64,000 nt of DNA from Sphingobacterium spiritivorum ATCC 33861 (lineage in GTDB: Bacteria; Bacteroidota; Bacteroidia; Sphingobacteriales; Sphingobacteriaceae): contig NZ_GL379770.1 of the NCBI RefSeq assembly GCF_000143765.1, forward strand, positions 1,886,903 to 1,950,902. The letters are read 5' to 3'. Every line of letters begins with the position of its first letter. Positions within the stretch are counted from its first letter, which is position 1. Made by a program: the position numbers and the translations under genes. The notes under the pieces are model-generated. The model had not been told where the DNA came from. It did no database searches and saw only the letters and a list, made by a program, of their open reading frames with translations. This document shows positions 25,334 to 34,321 of this stretch, one piece after another.

Positions 25334-26815
25334 ATGCTTTTTAAAAAATCAATCACTCAATTAGTCTCAGAGGCCCACGAGAGTGGCGAGCACACCCTGA
25401 AAAGAACCTTGTCCAGTACAGGGCTGGTTGCCCTTGGCGTTGGAGCCATTATTGGTGCAGGATTATTTTCACTGACGGGAATGGCAGCAGCTGATAATGC
25501 AGGGCCGGCAGTTATGCTTTCCTTTATTATAGCCGCAGTAGGCTGTGCTTTTGCAGGACTTTGTTATGCAGAATTTGCATCTATGATTCCGGTCGCAGGC
25601 AGTGCTTACACATACTCTTATGCAACTATGGGGGAATTGGTAGCATGGATCATCGGATGGGATTTGGTATTAGAATATGCACTTGCAAGTGCCACGGTAG
25701 CCGTGAGCTGGTCTCAGTACTTCGGGGAGTTGCTGAAAATATTCGGCATGAGTATACCCGATGAATTCCTGCATGGCCCATGGGAAGGCGGATATGTCAA
25801 TATTCCGGCAATCATTATTGTCTGCCTCTTGTCTCTGTTACTGATAAGAGGTACCAAAGAATCATCTACAGTAAACAATCTGCTGGTTATTCTTAAAGTA
25901 TCTGTGGTTTTGATTTTTATCGGTTTAGGCTGGTCATTTATCAACCCGGCAAATCATACTCCGTTTATCCCTGCAAATGAAGGTGAAGAATTATTGAAAA
26001 GCGGAAAAATCGGCTGGGGAGAATTCTTTAAAGATGGTTATTTCGGCAACTTTGGTATTTCCGGAGTTTTCAGAGCAGCAGGAGTTTTATTTTTCGCCTT
26101 TGTTGGTTTTGATGCAGTGAGTACAGCAGCACAGGAAGCCAAGAACCCTAAAAAAGGAATGCCAGTCGGTATCATCGGTTCATTGGTCATCTGCACTATA
26201 CTATATGTATTATTCTCGTATGTTATGACCGGATTAGCAAACTATACAGAATTCAAAGGTGACGCAAAACCTGTAGCTACAGCATTTGCCAAGACCGGAT
26301 ATCACTTCCTGAATACAGCTCTTATTATTACCATCATCAGTGGTTACACTTCTGTCATTCTGGTTATGCTCTTAGGCCAAAGCCGTGTATTTTACTCTAT
26401 GAGTAAAGACGGTTTGCTTCCGGCTCTTTTCTCTCATCTCGGAAAAAATCAGACACCATGGAAAACCAATGTTATTTTTATGATTTTCGTCAGTCTTTTT
26501 GCCGGATTTGTACCGGTCTCTGATTTGGGACATATGGTAAGTATCGGCACTCTTTTTGCCTTTACTTTAGTATGTATCGGTATTCTGGTACTGAGAAAAA
26601 CAGCTCCGGATATCGAGCGTCCATTCCGTACACCTTTAGTGCCGTTGATCCCGATCCTTGGCGTTATCGTATGTGTGACAATGATGGCATCATTGCCGAT
26701 CCAGAGTTGGGAGCGGTTAGGGATCTGGCTTGGAATAGGAATGATTATCTATTTTATTTACGGTAAAAAGCACAGTAAGATTCGCAAACAGCATGAACAA
26801 GGATTGAAAAATTAA
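25334..26815 (+). CDS. Amino-acid permease, APC superfamily (cationic amino-acid transporter type)
   Basis: 493 residues with twelve or more membrane segments. The first segment carries the APC substrate motif GVGAIIGAGLFSLTG, and FAFVGFDAVSTAAQEAKNP in the middle is typical of the CAT/YfnA group. The final region LRKTAPDIERPFRTPLVP is also family-specific. It imports amino acids by proton coupling across the inner membrane. It is a single gene between terminators. The amino acid carried cannot be read from the sequence. Confidence 0.92.
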   Translation: MLFKKSITQLVSEAHESGEHTLKRTLSSTGLVALGVGAIIGAGLFSLTGMAAADNAGPAVMLSFIIAAVGCAFAGLCYAEFASMIPVAGSAYTYSYATMGELVAWIIGWDLVLEYALASATVAVSWSQYFGELLKIFGMSIPDEFLHGPWEGGYVNIPAIIIVCLLSLLLIRGTKESSTVNNLLVILKVSVVLIFIGLGWSFINPANHTPFIPANEGEELLKSGKIGWGEFFKDGYFGNFGISGVFRAAGVLFFAFVGFDAVSTAAQEAKNPKKGMPVGIIGSLVICTILYVLFSYVMTGLANYTEFKGDAKPVATAFAKTGYHFLNTALIITIISGYTSVILVMLLGQSRVFYSMSKDGLLPALFSHLGKNQTPWKTNVIFMIFVSLFAGFVPVSDLGHMVSIGTLFAFTLVCIGILVLRKTAPDIERPFRTPLVPLIPILGVIVCVTMMASLPIQSWERLGIWLGIGMIIYFIYGKKHSKIRKQHEQGLKN

Positions 26816-26843
26816 TATCCTGAAACAAAGCAAATGATATACA

Positions 26844-26876
26844 AAAGGGCAGTCTATATATTTTAGACTGCCCTTT
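26844..26876. terminator. Bidirectional terminator between the permease and pepD
   Basis: AAAGGGCAGTCTA (26844-26856) and TAGACTGCCCTTT (26864-26876) around a seven-base loop. The two flanking genes converge here. Confidence 0.85.
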
Positions 26877-26923
26877 CTCTTTGACCGGATCAAAGATGTA
26901 TATGCTGTGCCATCTGCACCCCT

Positions 26924-28387
26924 TTACTTTTTGGGAATGTTTACCAGGATCTCCTGTATAAATGCCCAGAATTTCTGAACGGATGATATAGATACGCGCT
27001 CAGCCGGTGAATGTGCTCCAAGGATAGTCGGGCCGAAGGAAATCATATCCATACCCGGATAATTACGTCCCAGAATACCGCATTCCAGACCTGCATGGCA
27101 GGCAACTACCTCCGGTTTCTCGTGATATTGTTTCTCATAGATATCCTTAAGTACCTGCAGGATCTGCGAATTAGCATCAGGAGTCCAGCCCGGATAATCT
27201 CCGGAAAAACCAACCTCCGCTCCCATCAGTTCAAATGTAGATTTCAACGCGTTTGCCAGGTCGTATTTAGAAGATTCAACGGAGGATCTGGTCAGACATT
27301 TTATCGTGATCTTGCCATCCTTCACCTCTATATTCGCTATATTATTGGATGTTTCGACCAGATCTGCGAAATCCGCACTCATACGGTACACACCGTTATG
27401 AGCGGCATATACTGCTTTGATAAGTTGTTCCTGTACATCCAGTGGCAAAATAGTGACCGGAGTATGTTCTTGCTGATCAATAACAATTTCAAGACCTGCA
27501 TCCACACTTTTGTATTCTGCTTTGATCGCCTGGATCACAATGTCAGCAGCTGAAATAAAGTGCTGAACCTGTTCCTGCGGTAATACGACTTTAGCAACAC
27601 TTTCTCTGGGAATAGCATTTCTCAGACCGCCCCCTTTTATTTCCGACAAACGAAGCCCAAATCCGGCGTGCGTACCAAACAAGACTCTGTTCATAATCTT
27701 ATTGGCATTTCCCAGACCTTTATGAATCTCCATACCGGAATGCCCGCCATTCAGTCCTTTTACCGTAATTGTCAATCCCGCATATCCGTTTAATACAGGT
27801 TCAGAACTGTAACTCTTTGTTGCAGTGACATCCACACCACCGGCACAGCCGATATCAATTTCTGTATCATCTTCTGTATCCAGATTCAAGAGTATTTCTC
27901 CTTGCAGAACTCCACCCTCCAGACCGAATGCACCAGTCATACCGGTTTCTTCATCTATTGTAAAAAGGGCATCTATAGCCGGGTGAGCCAGCTCCTTTGA
28001 TTCCAGAATAGCCATAATAGTCGCCACCCCTATTCCATTGTCAGCCCCCAAAGTAGTGCCGTCTGCTTTTACCCAGTCGCCATCGATCAGCATCCTGATT
28101 CCGTCTGCGTCAAAATCAAACACGGTATCGTTATTCTTTTGATGTACCATATCCAGATGCGATTGCAGGACGATTCCCTTACGATCTTCCATACCTGCTG
28201 TAGCAGGTTTTCGGATCACGACATTTCCGGTTTTATCAGTGATGGTTTCCAGGCCTAATGATTTTCCAAAATCCTGTATAAAAGCAATTACCCTCTCCTC
28301 TTTTTTAGAAGCTCGGGGTACTGCATTTAAAGCATTAAAATTTTTCCAAATCGACTGTGGTTGTAATTGTAATATTTCCTGATTCAT
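26924..28387 (-). CDS. pepD: Aminoacyl-histidine dipeptidase (cytosolic non-specific dipeptidase, M20C)
   Basis: 487 residues, the PepD length. Metal-binding residues appear in QSHLDMVHQK, TTLGADNGIGVA, FTIDEETGMTG, NLDTEDDTEIDIGCAGG and the C-terminal GAHSPAERVSI. It hydrolyses Xaa-His and many other dipeptides in the cytoplasm. It converges with the amino-acid permease, and the two share a terminator. On the minus strand an exact TACCTTTG box (28413-28406) sits 18 bases upstream of the start codon. Confidence 0.95.
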   Translation of the reverse strand: MNQEILQLQPQSIWKNFNALNAVPRASKKEERVIAFIQDFGKSLGLETITDKTGNVVIRKPATAGMEDRKGIVLQSHLDMVHQKNNDTVFDFDADGIRMLIDGDWVKADGTTLGADNGIGVATIMAILESKELAHPAIDALFTIDEETGMTGAFGLEGGVLQGEILLNLDTEDDTEIDIGCAGGVDVTATKSYSSEPVLNGYAGLTITVKGLNGGHSGMEIHKGLGNANKIMNRVLFGTHAGFGLRLSEIKGGGLRNAIPRESVAKVVLPQEQVQHFISAADIVIQAIKAEYKSVDAGLEIVIDQQEHTPVTILPLDVQEQLIKAVYAAHNGVYRMSADFADLVETSNNIANIEVKDGKITIKCLTRSSVESSKYDLANALKSTFELMGAEVGFSGDYPGWTPDANSQILQVLKDIYEKQYHEKPEVVACHAGLECGILGRNYPGMDMISFGPTILGAHSPAERVSISSVQKFWAFIQEILVNIPKK

Positions 28388-28452
28388 AGTATCTGAATTA
28401 TGTCACAAAGGTAAGGATTATAAACGACGATAAAATTTTCTATCTTGGGAAC

Positions 28453-29049
28453 ATGAAAACCGCTAAAGAACTTATGCTTTCTTCTGAGCCTTACCGCGCA
28501 ATGGGAAAGGAATTATTCGAGGACCGTCAATATGCAAAGGAAGAATTGTACAAATACAATTCATTAGCTCCTTCAAAAATCAGGGAGCGGAATCAGATCA
28601 TCAAAAAATTATTTGCGAAGACAGGTAGTCGTCTTTTTATTGAACCACCCTTTAGATGTGATTATGGATATAATATAGAAATAGGTGATAATTTTTATGC
28701 GAACTATAATTGTACTATCCTCGATGGCGCTAAAGTCAGCATAGGTGAGAATGTCATGTTTGCACCCAATGTAAGTTTATTTACAGCAGGCCACCCTATA
28801 CATGCAACACCCCGTAATGAAGGATGGGAATATGCCTTTCCTATTATTATAGGAGACAATGTATGGATTGGAGGTAATGTAGTAATTAACCCGGGCGTCA
28901 TGATCGGTGAGAATACAGTCATAGGTGCCGGTTCGGTAGTCACAAGGGATATTCCGGCAAATGTCATTGCTGTAGGCAATCCCTGCCGTGTACTTCGTCC
29001 GATTACGGACGAAGACAAGCAATATTATTTCAGGGACAAAAAATTTTAG
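28453..29049 (+). CDS. Sugar O-acetyltransferase, maltose/galactoside acetyltransferase family
   Basis: 198 residues: an N-terminal Mac domain (ELMLSSEPYRAMGKEL) and left-handed beta-helix hexapeptide repeats through INPGVMIGENTVIGAGSVVTRDI. The catalytic His is in LFTAGHPIHA, and VGNPCRVLR ends the domain. It transfers acetyl from acetyl-CoA to a sugar. The start is 66 bases from pepD on the opposite strand. The stop codon overlaps the end of the convergent LigT-like gene by four bases, so antisense effects between the two mRNAs are possible. Confidence 0.92.
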   Translation: MKTAKELMLSSEPYRAMGKELFEDRQYAKEELYKYNSLAPSKIRERNQIIKKLFAKTGSRLFIEPPFRCDYGYNIEIGDNFYANYNCTILDGAKVSIGENVMFAPNVSLFTAGHPIHATPRNEGWEYAFPIIIGDNVWIGGNVVINPGVMIGENTVIGAGSVVTRDIPANVIAVGNPCRVLRPITDEDKQYYFRDKKF

Positions 29050-29618
29050 CTGATATCCAGTCTGAATTGGGCAGGTGTAGCCGGCATTTTGCTTCCAAAT
29101 TTAAATTCATCTGCGAATTGGTATTGACTGGATCCTTTATCGTAGATACGTAATACCACACGATCACAGAAAAAATTGAGACTGATGCTCTCAAACCTTT
29201 CCAATGCAATTGCCAGTTTATCTGCATTGAGTTTTCGGGCAATACTCATATGCGGATCGTTACTTTTCCGGATATTTTTAGCATTCAGAGATCCGACAAA
29301 ACGATTCATAATATTCTTCAGATAATTCTTGGAATAATCCGTAGGAGCAATGAAAAATGCTCCGTTTTGCGGAAACGCCTCATACTTATCCAGATAGACA
29401 TAATCCGGACGTTCGGTATCAGCCAGCTGTCTGATTTTACGTTTGATAAATTCCAACTCGGCATCTGTAGCATTGAACTCTAAAATAGTAATATGAGCAT
29501 CCGAATTTTTACTATTGTACCAACCGATTATATTGGCCAATGCTTCTTTGAGATGACGGACCAGACTCATAGAACGAGAACACGGCAGGAAAACCAGCGA
29601 ATAATGTTTACTTTCCAT
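29046..29618 (-). CDS. 2H phosphoesterase / 2'-5' RNA ligase-like protein
   Basis: 190 residues with the two signature His-x-Thr/Ser motifs: HITILEF near residue 43 and HMSIARK near 123. The spacing and length fit the LigT/2H phosphoesterase superfamily, whose members act on 2',3'-cyclic phosphates or seal 2'-5' RNA ends. The biological substrate is not evident. It overlaps the acetyltransferase gene tail to tail by four bases and has no terminator between the two, which is unusual in this window. Confidence 0.82.
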   Translation of the reverse strand: MESKHYSLVFLPCSRSMSLVRHLKEALANIIGWYNSKNSDAHITILEFNATDAELEFIKRKIRQLADTERPDYVYLDKYEAFPQNGAFFIAPTDYSKNYLKNIMNRFVGSLNAKNIRKSNDPHMSIARKLNADKLAIALERFESISLNFFCDRVVLRIYDKGSSQYQFADEFKFGSKMPATPAQFRLDIS

Positions 29619-29794
29619 AGTTATAATAAATTGAACCTATAATAATTGACAGTACTATAACGAATGAATTGTAGAAAAAGTTTACAGATGAATACTTACA
29701 CCGCAATTGAAACAAACTTGTTACTTAACAAACTTTAACATTATTTATCAATTTTCGCACTCTGCATGCACCACTTAAATTTCAAAATGCTACA

Positions 29795-29802
29795 TAAATT
29801 TG
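29795..29802 (+). promoter_or_regulatory. -7 box TAAATTTG upstream of the DUF4846 lipoprotein gene
   Basis: An exact TAnnTTTG match 34 bases before the ATG at 29837. No TTG was found at the usual upstream distance. Confidence 0.4.
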
Positions 29803-29836
29803 CTATTTTGATATTATAAATTTAAACTAAAAATAT

Positions 29837-30700
29837 ATGATGCTGCATTTCTTTCATACCCTTCTGCTTATCCCCTCTTTGATATTATCTGCTACAGCTT
29901 GTCAATCCGGCAGCGGTAATGCCGAATCTGACATAGCAAATCGTGATTCTCTGCCCTCCGAAAACTATGTGTCGGATGAAGGTTACAATACAGCCTGGAT
30001 CAATTCAGAAGGCGCAACTGTAAAAGATCGTTTTATCACGCCTGATGGATACCAGCGCAAAGCCTACAAGGCCGGTGAATTTGGTTATTTTCTACAACAT
30101 CTGCCCCTGAAGAAGATGGGATCTGAGGTCTTATACTACAATGGTAACGTCAAAGCTCAAAATAAAATATATGTCAGTGTAGTCAATCTTCCTATCGGCA
30201 CAAGAGATCTCCATCAATGTGCAGATGCTGTCATGCGGTTAAGGGCAGACTACCTGTACCAGCAAAAAAGATTTAAGGAAATTCACTTCAACTTCTTATC
30301 TGATGCGAAGCCCCGTTATTATACAGACTATATTAAAGGTGACTATAGTGCAAAAAAATACTGGAAGTATATGGAATACATATTTGCATATGCCAACACA
30401 GCCTCACTCCATGATGAATTACCTGCCGTGTCCTCTGTCCGTAATATTAAAATCGGAGACACATTTATTCAAAAGGGAAATCCAATAGGACACGCCATCA
30501 TTGCGGTAGATATGGCCGAAAATGAGCAGGGAGAAAAATTGGTGCTCCTTGCACAAAGCTACATGCCTGCACAGGAAATACAGATATTAAATAACCCTAA
30601 TGACCCCAAACTAAGCCCCTGGTATAAGCTGAAAGACGGGGTAATTCTAACTCCGGAATGGAAATTTAAAAGTGAAAATCTCAAGACCTGGAAAAACTAA
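29837..30700 (+). CDS. DUF4846 family lipoprotein
   Basis: 287 residues. The N terminus is a lipoprotein signal (hydrophobic stretch, then ATACQSG with lipobox Cys near 22). The body matches my recollection of DUF4846: LPIGTRDLHQCADAVMRLRADYLY, IHFNFLSDAKPRY, GHAIIAVDMA, LLAQSYMPAQEIQILNNP, and LSPWYKL near the end. Its conserved His, Gln and Asp residues hint at an enzyme, but no activity is established to my knowledge. It is probably anchored in the outer or inner membrane facing the periplasm. It is a single gene before the Usp gene, with 71 bases between. Confidence 0.8.
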   Translation: MMLHFFHTLLLIPSLILSATACQSGSGNAESDIANRDSLPSENYVSDEGYNTAWINSEGATVKDRFITPDGYQRKAYKAGEFGYFLQHLPLKKMGSEVLYYNGNVKAQNKIYVSVVNLPIGTRDLHQCADAVMRLRADYLYQQKRFKEIHFNFLSDAKPRYYTDYIKGDYSAKKYWKYMEYIFAYANTASLHDELPAVSSVRNIKIGDTFIQKGNPIGHAIIAVDMAENEQGEKLVLLAQSYMPAQEIQILNNPNDPKLSPWYKLKDGVILTPEWKFKSENLKTWKN

Positions 30701-30771
30701 ACACAATAACATTTGCAATTACACCTCAAAATCAGTAACTTAATAGGATTCTACATCATCACATTTGTGCT

Positions 30772-31614
30772 ATGAAACGTATTCTATTCCCTACCGATTT
30801 TTCAGAAGCTGCAAACAATGCATTTGTTTATGCGCTTCAACTTGCTAAAAGTATAGATGCATCTCTTTACATCCTGCATGTCTACGAATTGCCGATTTAT
30901 TCCAGCATGTATGCAGGGCAGTTGGATTATGTACAGCAGATTTATCAGTCTATAGAACTGGCCCAATTTGACAATTACAAAGACAACGTTCCGCAATTAC
31001 ATGAGATCGCTAAAAAGTACAACCTTGAAGATATAGAGATGTACTTTGTTTTTGAAAAAGGACTGTTTCTGGATTCGATCAAACGGGTTATTAAACGTGA
31101 CCAGATCGATATGATTGTAATGGGCACCACTGGCTTGAATTCAGCCAACACCACACTCATAGGTTCCAATACCGTCAATCTTATTCGTTCTGTATCACAG
31201 CCCGTATTCAGCATTCCGAGACTGGCAAAATTTGATGGAATCAAAGCTATAGGATTTACCACCCTCTTCAGAGAGGCCGATAAGAAACCTTTAGCTGAGA
31301 TTTTGAAACTGGCCGATTATTTTGATGCAAAAGTTGAAGTATTACACATCAAGACAAAGGAAAATGAAGATATTGAATCTCAGGCAGAGGCATGGAAACA
31401 ACAATTCAACAATTCTCGTCTGACATTTTCAATATTACCGGCCACATCTGTGGAAGAGAGAGTATTGGAATTTATTATGGAGCATAAAATTGATTTTCTG
31501 GCCATTGTAAAACGCAACCGTAACTTCTTTGATCGCTTATTCACTTCCAGTATGAGTCAGAAACTAGCCTATCATTCTACAATACCTATATTAGTTATTC
31601 GCGAAGAAGCATAA
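30772..31614 (+). CDS. Tandem universal stress protein
   Basis: 280 residues with two Usp domains. The first (about 1-145) begins MKRILFPTDFSEAANNAFVY and has the nucleotide-binding end MGTTGLNSANTTLIGSNTVNLIRS. The second (about 150-280) is degenerate and lacks a clear G2xG9xG motif. Such double Usps are common in Bacteroidota. It is cytoplasmic with probable ATP binding in the first domain. The neighbours (a DUF4846 lipoprotein and an NlpE-like lipoprotein, 46 bases downstream) suggest an envelope-stress setting, which is only an inference. Confidence 0.88.
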   Translation: MKRILFPTDFSEAANNAFVYALQLAKSIDASLYILHVYELPIYSSMYAGQLDYVQQIYQSIELAQFDNYKDNVPQLHEIAKKYNLEDIEMYFVFEKGLFLDSIKRVIKRDQIDMIVMGTTGLNSANTTLIGSNTVNLIRSVSQPVFSIPRLAKFDGIKAIGFTTLFREADKKPLAEILKLADYFDAKVEVLHIKTKENEDIESQAEAWKQQFNNSRLTFSILPATSVEERVLEFIMEHKIDFLAIVKRNRNFFDRLFTSSMSQKLAYHSTIPILVIREEA

Positions 31615-31660
31615 AGGAACGGTTTTTGCAAATTATCAGGTACATCAAAAGAAAACAAAT

Positions 31661-32134
31661 ATGAAGAAATTGATTTTAAGTATCACAGGAGCTGCATTGG
31701 TTTTAATTTCTTGTCAAAACGCATCTACAACTACAACATCCGAAAAAAGTGATTCAATAGCGGCTTTAGTAAAAAAAGATTCAGCAGGAGAATTTTCAAA
31801 TCCGGATCCGGCTCATAACAGCCAGAATGCATTGGACTGGGACGGGGAATATGAAGGCGTGTTACCATGCGCGGACTGTGAAGGCATCAAGACAAATGTA
31901 ATCCTGCATAAGGATAATACGTATTCACTTGTATCGGAATATTTAGGAAAAAAGTCAACGTTTAAAGAAGAAGGTAAGTTTACATGGGATGATAGTGGAA
32001 GTGTCGTTACACTGAAACTTAAAGACGGAACAAATAAATTTAAAGTGCAGGAAGGATCACTAAAAATGCTGGATCAGGAAGGAAATGTCATCACCGGATC
32101 ACTTGAAGCAAATTATATACTTAAGAAAGTTTAA
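31661..32134 (+). CDS. NlpE-like copper/envelope-stress lipoprotein
   Basis: 157 residues. Lipoprotein signal with ALVLISCQNA (Cys near 19), a low-complexity linker, then one NlpE N-terminal domain with DWDGEYEGVLPCADCEGIK carrying the CxxC pair. E. coli NlpE has a further C-terminal domain, but this one has only the first. Such proteins are linked to metal or surface sensing. No Cpx-type system is nearby. A terminator follows after 20 bases. Confidence 0.86.
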   Translation: MKKLILSITGAALVLISCQNASTTTTSEKSDSIAALVKKDSAGEFSNPDPAHNSQNALDWDGEYEGVLPCADCEGIKTNVILHKDNTYSLVSEYLGKKSTFKEEGKFTWDDSGSVVTLKLKDGTNKFKVQEGSLKMLDQEGNVITGSLEANYILKKV

Positions 32135-32154
32135 GAATTAAAAGTCCATATCAT

Positions 32155-32191
32155 AAAAAGAGCTGATTTAAATCGTAAAACAGCTCTTTTT
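32155..32191 (+). terminator. Terminator after the NlpE-like gene
   Basis: AAAAAGAGCTG (32155-32165) and CAGCTCTTTTT (32181-32191), with an inner TTTA/TAAA pairing in the loop. Confidence 0.85.
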
Positions 32192-32215
32192 ATATTACTC
32201 ATTTTGTGTGCTTCC

Positions 32216-32253
32216 GATCTCCTTTCTAAGGAGAGATCCCGATATAATCGGGA
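32216..32253. repeat. Pair of adjacent hairpins, REP-like
   Basis: TCTCC...GGAGA (32218-32234) is followed at once by TCCCGAT-ATA-ATCGGGA (32237-32253, seven-base perfect arms). The second resembles the hairpin at 5352-5369. It lies in the 185-base spacer between convergent genes. Confidence 0.4.
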
Positions 32254-32319
32254 GTGAGGTTTCTAACCTTTGGTAAAGAATCGACCGGTTAAGCACGATT
32301 AATATCTCTTCGAATGCAC

Positions 32320-33399
32320 TTAATCTGTCTTTAGCAGCAAACTATGCTGCGAAGCAGTAAAAATATTCCGGAATACAATATTTAATTCTGATTCCCGCTG
32401 AGCAGCAGCAATACCACAATAAGGAAAAAAGGCAGTCACTTTACTGCGGATAAAAGACACCATATCTCGGCTTTGAGTTTCAATACGGGCATAGCATACC
32501 GCGTCGCTCTCTCCATCAACAAGTTTGCTCCACGAAATATCCATTTCTGTCCATATTTCCTGTTGCATTTTATCATAAAGAACCACCGTCTGATCCAGAT
32601 GATCTTTTACCGAAACACCAAATTTTTCCTGCCATCCGGATTGTTTGGATTTATGTTGAAACAGTTCCACGACCAGATCCAGAAAGCGTTCAAACATACC
32701 CATGTAATTGGCTAAGAGTGTCAACGCTGCAAATGGCATAAACGGATACTGATATATCGGATCTGCTAAGGTAGCTTTTTCAGGCACTAATGAATAGACC
32801 TGATTGTCTGCAATAAACACATTATCCAGTTTAAAACTATGGCTTGCCGTACTTTCCAAACCGAATGTATTCCAGTCCCTTATCAACTCTGCATCTGTGT
32901 GATCTGCAAAGATGGTAATAAAAGAAGTCTGTCCTTTTTCATCCGCACATGCTGCATCTCCGTCAAATACGGGAACATTTGCGGTAAAATGAGTTAAATG
33001 CGGAGATCCGGTAGCGTATTTCCATACACCGGAAACGAGGTATCCCTCTTCAGTTTTATAAGCCCTGCCGGAGCACATACCGCTTCCGCCAAAACACACT
33101 TTTGCATCTGAAAAAACAGACTTTCCTTTTTCCGTATCTATAAAACCTACAAACAGATTTGCTCCCGAACATAGGGTTATTGTCCAGGCCAGACTACCAT
33201 CAATATAGGCGAGATCCCGAAGAAAGCGTACCCCTTCTGATAATTTCAATCCTAGCCCACCCAATTCCTGTGGTACCCATATTTTAAACCATTTTTCCTG
33301 ATAAGCGAGGTCCAACTGTGCGCTTGTCAATTGCTGCTGTGCTATAGCAGCATGAATCTGCGATTCAAGTATGTGCTTCTGATCTTTCGTAATCTGCAT
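32320..33399 (-). CDS. Acyl-CoA dehydrogenase-like flavoprotein
   Basis: 359 residues with an acyl-CoA dehydrogenase fold: VPQELGGLGLKLSEG in the N-terminal helical domain, DGSLAWTITLCSGAN, then the beta domain with SGVWKYATGSPHLTHF and DWNTFGLESTASHSF, and a C-terminal helical bundle. No clear catalytic Glu for acyl-CoA oxidation could be assigned, and the sequence may be nearer the HpaH/DszC-type flavin monooxygenases. It follows the PnuC-type gene by 59 bases on the same strand with no visible terminator, so it may share the TPP-riboswitch transcript. The substrate is unknown. Confidence 0.78.
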   Translation of the reverse strand: MQITKDQKHILESQIHAAIAQQQLTSAQLDLAYQEKWFKIWVPQELGGLGLKLSEGVRFLRDLAYIDGSLAWTITLCSGANLFVGFIDTEKGKSVFSDAKVCFGGSGMCSGRAYKTEEGYLVSGVWKYATGSPHLTHFTANVPVFDGDAACADEKGQTSFITIFADHTDAELIRDWNTFGLESTASHSFKLDNVFIADNQVYSLVPEKATLADPIYQYPFMPFAALTLLANYMGMFERFLDLVVELFQHKSKQSGWQEKFGVSVKDHLDQTVVLYDKMQQEIWTEMDISWSKLVDGESDAVCYARIETQSRDMVSFIRSKVTAFFPYCGIAAAQRESELNIVFRNIFTASQHSLLLKTD

Positions 33400-33458
33400 A
33401 ATATTATAAGAGCTGTATGTTATCTCTATGAAATTTATTTAAAACGGAGATATAGATA

Positions 33459-34097
33459 TCAAATCTTTTGATCCCCCTTTACTGTGGAAAGCGCATGATT
33501 TTTCATCATCTTTTTCCAGTTGAAATACCCAAAAAATGCAACCGTAAATAAATAAAAGGTAAGAATAGCGTAAAGCAACAAACCTTTGTGATAGAGCAAA
33601 GGAATCGCAAACAGATTGCTGATATTGAGTAGTATCCAATTCTCAAGTTTACGCCTGGCAAGCAGCCACATTCCTGCCCAGGCTGTAGCGGATACCCACG
33701 CATCCCACAAAGGCACATCCGAATCTGTGTAACGGGTCAGAAAATAATAAAAAATGGCAAATGCGGTTCCTACAATCAAGACAACAATACCCCAGTCTTT
33801 TCCCGAACAAGATGTAATCGGCTTCTGAGCTGCGTCCTTATTTGAAATCCAATACCACCATCCGTAAATACTCATAATTAGATAATACATATTAAGAGCA
33901 ATCTCCGCATAGAGTTTAGCCTCATAAAGTACAATCATGGTCACTATAACACTGATGATACCAAATAAGTAATTAGAAACTTTGTTGTTTTTGGATAACA
34001 TGACTTGTGTAACTCCTGCGGATACACCTAACCATTGCAACCATGATATTTCCAGAACCTGTTGCCAAAGGTGCTGTAGAATAGATAATATTTCCAT
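33459..34097 (-). CDS. pnuC: PnuC-family transporter, probably for thiamine (PnuT)
   Basis: 212 residues with about seven membrane segments. Family motifs are SIYGWWYWISNK and LENWILLNISNLFAIPLLYHKGLLLYAIL (the latter spans about residues 151-179). PnuC proteins carry nicotinamide riboside; in Bacteroidota related proteins placed under TPP riboswitches carry thiamine. A clear TPP riboswitch lies 70-200 bases upstream on the same strand, which makes thiamine the better substrate prediction. No thiamine pyrophosphokinase gene is adjacent; the next gene encodes a flavoprotein. Confidence 0.87.
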   Translation of the reverse strand: MEILSILQHLWQQVLEISWLQWLGVSAGVTQVMLSKNNKVSNYLFGIISVIVTMIVLYEAKLYAEIALNMYYLIMSIYGWWYWISNKDAAQKPITSCSGKDWGIVVLIVGTAFAIFYYFLTRYTDSDVPLWDAWVSATAWAGMWLLARRKLENWILLNISNLFAIPLLYHKGLLLYAILTFYLFTVAFFGYFNWKKMMKNHALSTVKGDQKI

Positions 34098-34167
34098 TTA
34101 AAAGTGTGTAATGATTATATACGCACCTATGGATCTGGCTAAATTTAAAAACAAATATAAACGAAAT

Positions 34168-34310
34168 TAAATCCCTACGCCGGCATTATCCGGATCAGGT
34201 ATATATTACAGACGGACGAGGAATTGTCCGTCTGTAATATTGGGTATAATCTCAGCCTGTTTCATAACAACAAAACATGTGTTCTGCTGTCTAAAGCACC
34301 CCATAAGTAA
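34168..34310 (-). ncRNA. TPP riboswitch (THI element) upstream of the PnuC-type transporter
   Basis: Read on the minus strand: GGGGTGC (34302-34296), then GGCTGAGA (34257-34250), then ACCTGATCCGGATAATGCCG (34200-34181) and CGTAGGGAT to close P1. These are the conserved core segments of the TPP aptamer. The optional P3 region carries a perfect 15-base stem, ATATTACAGACGGAC with GTCCGTCTGTAATAT (34203-34217 and 34226-34240). It starts about 12 bases after the mqo stop and ends 70 bases before the transporter start. I infer that thiamine pyrophosphate represses the downstream genes. Confidence 0.93.
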
Positions 34311-34321
34311 AATTCAATAGA

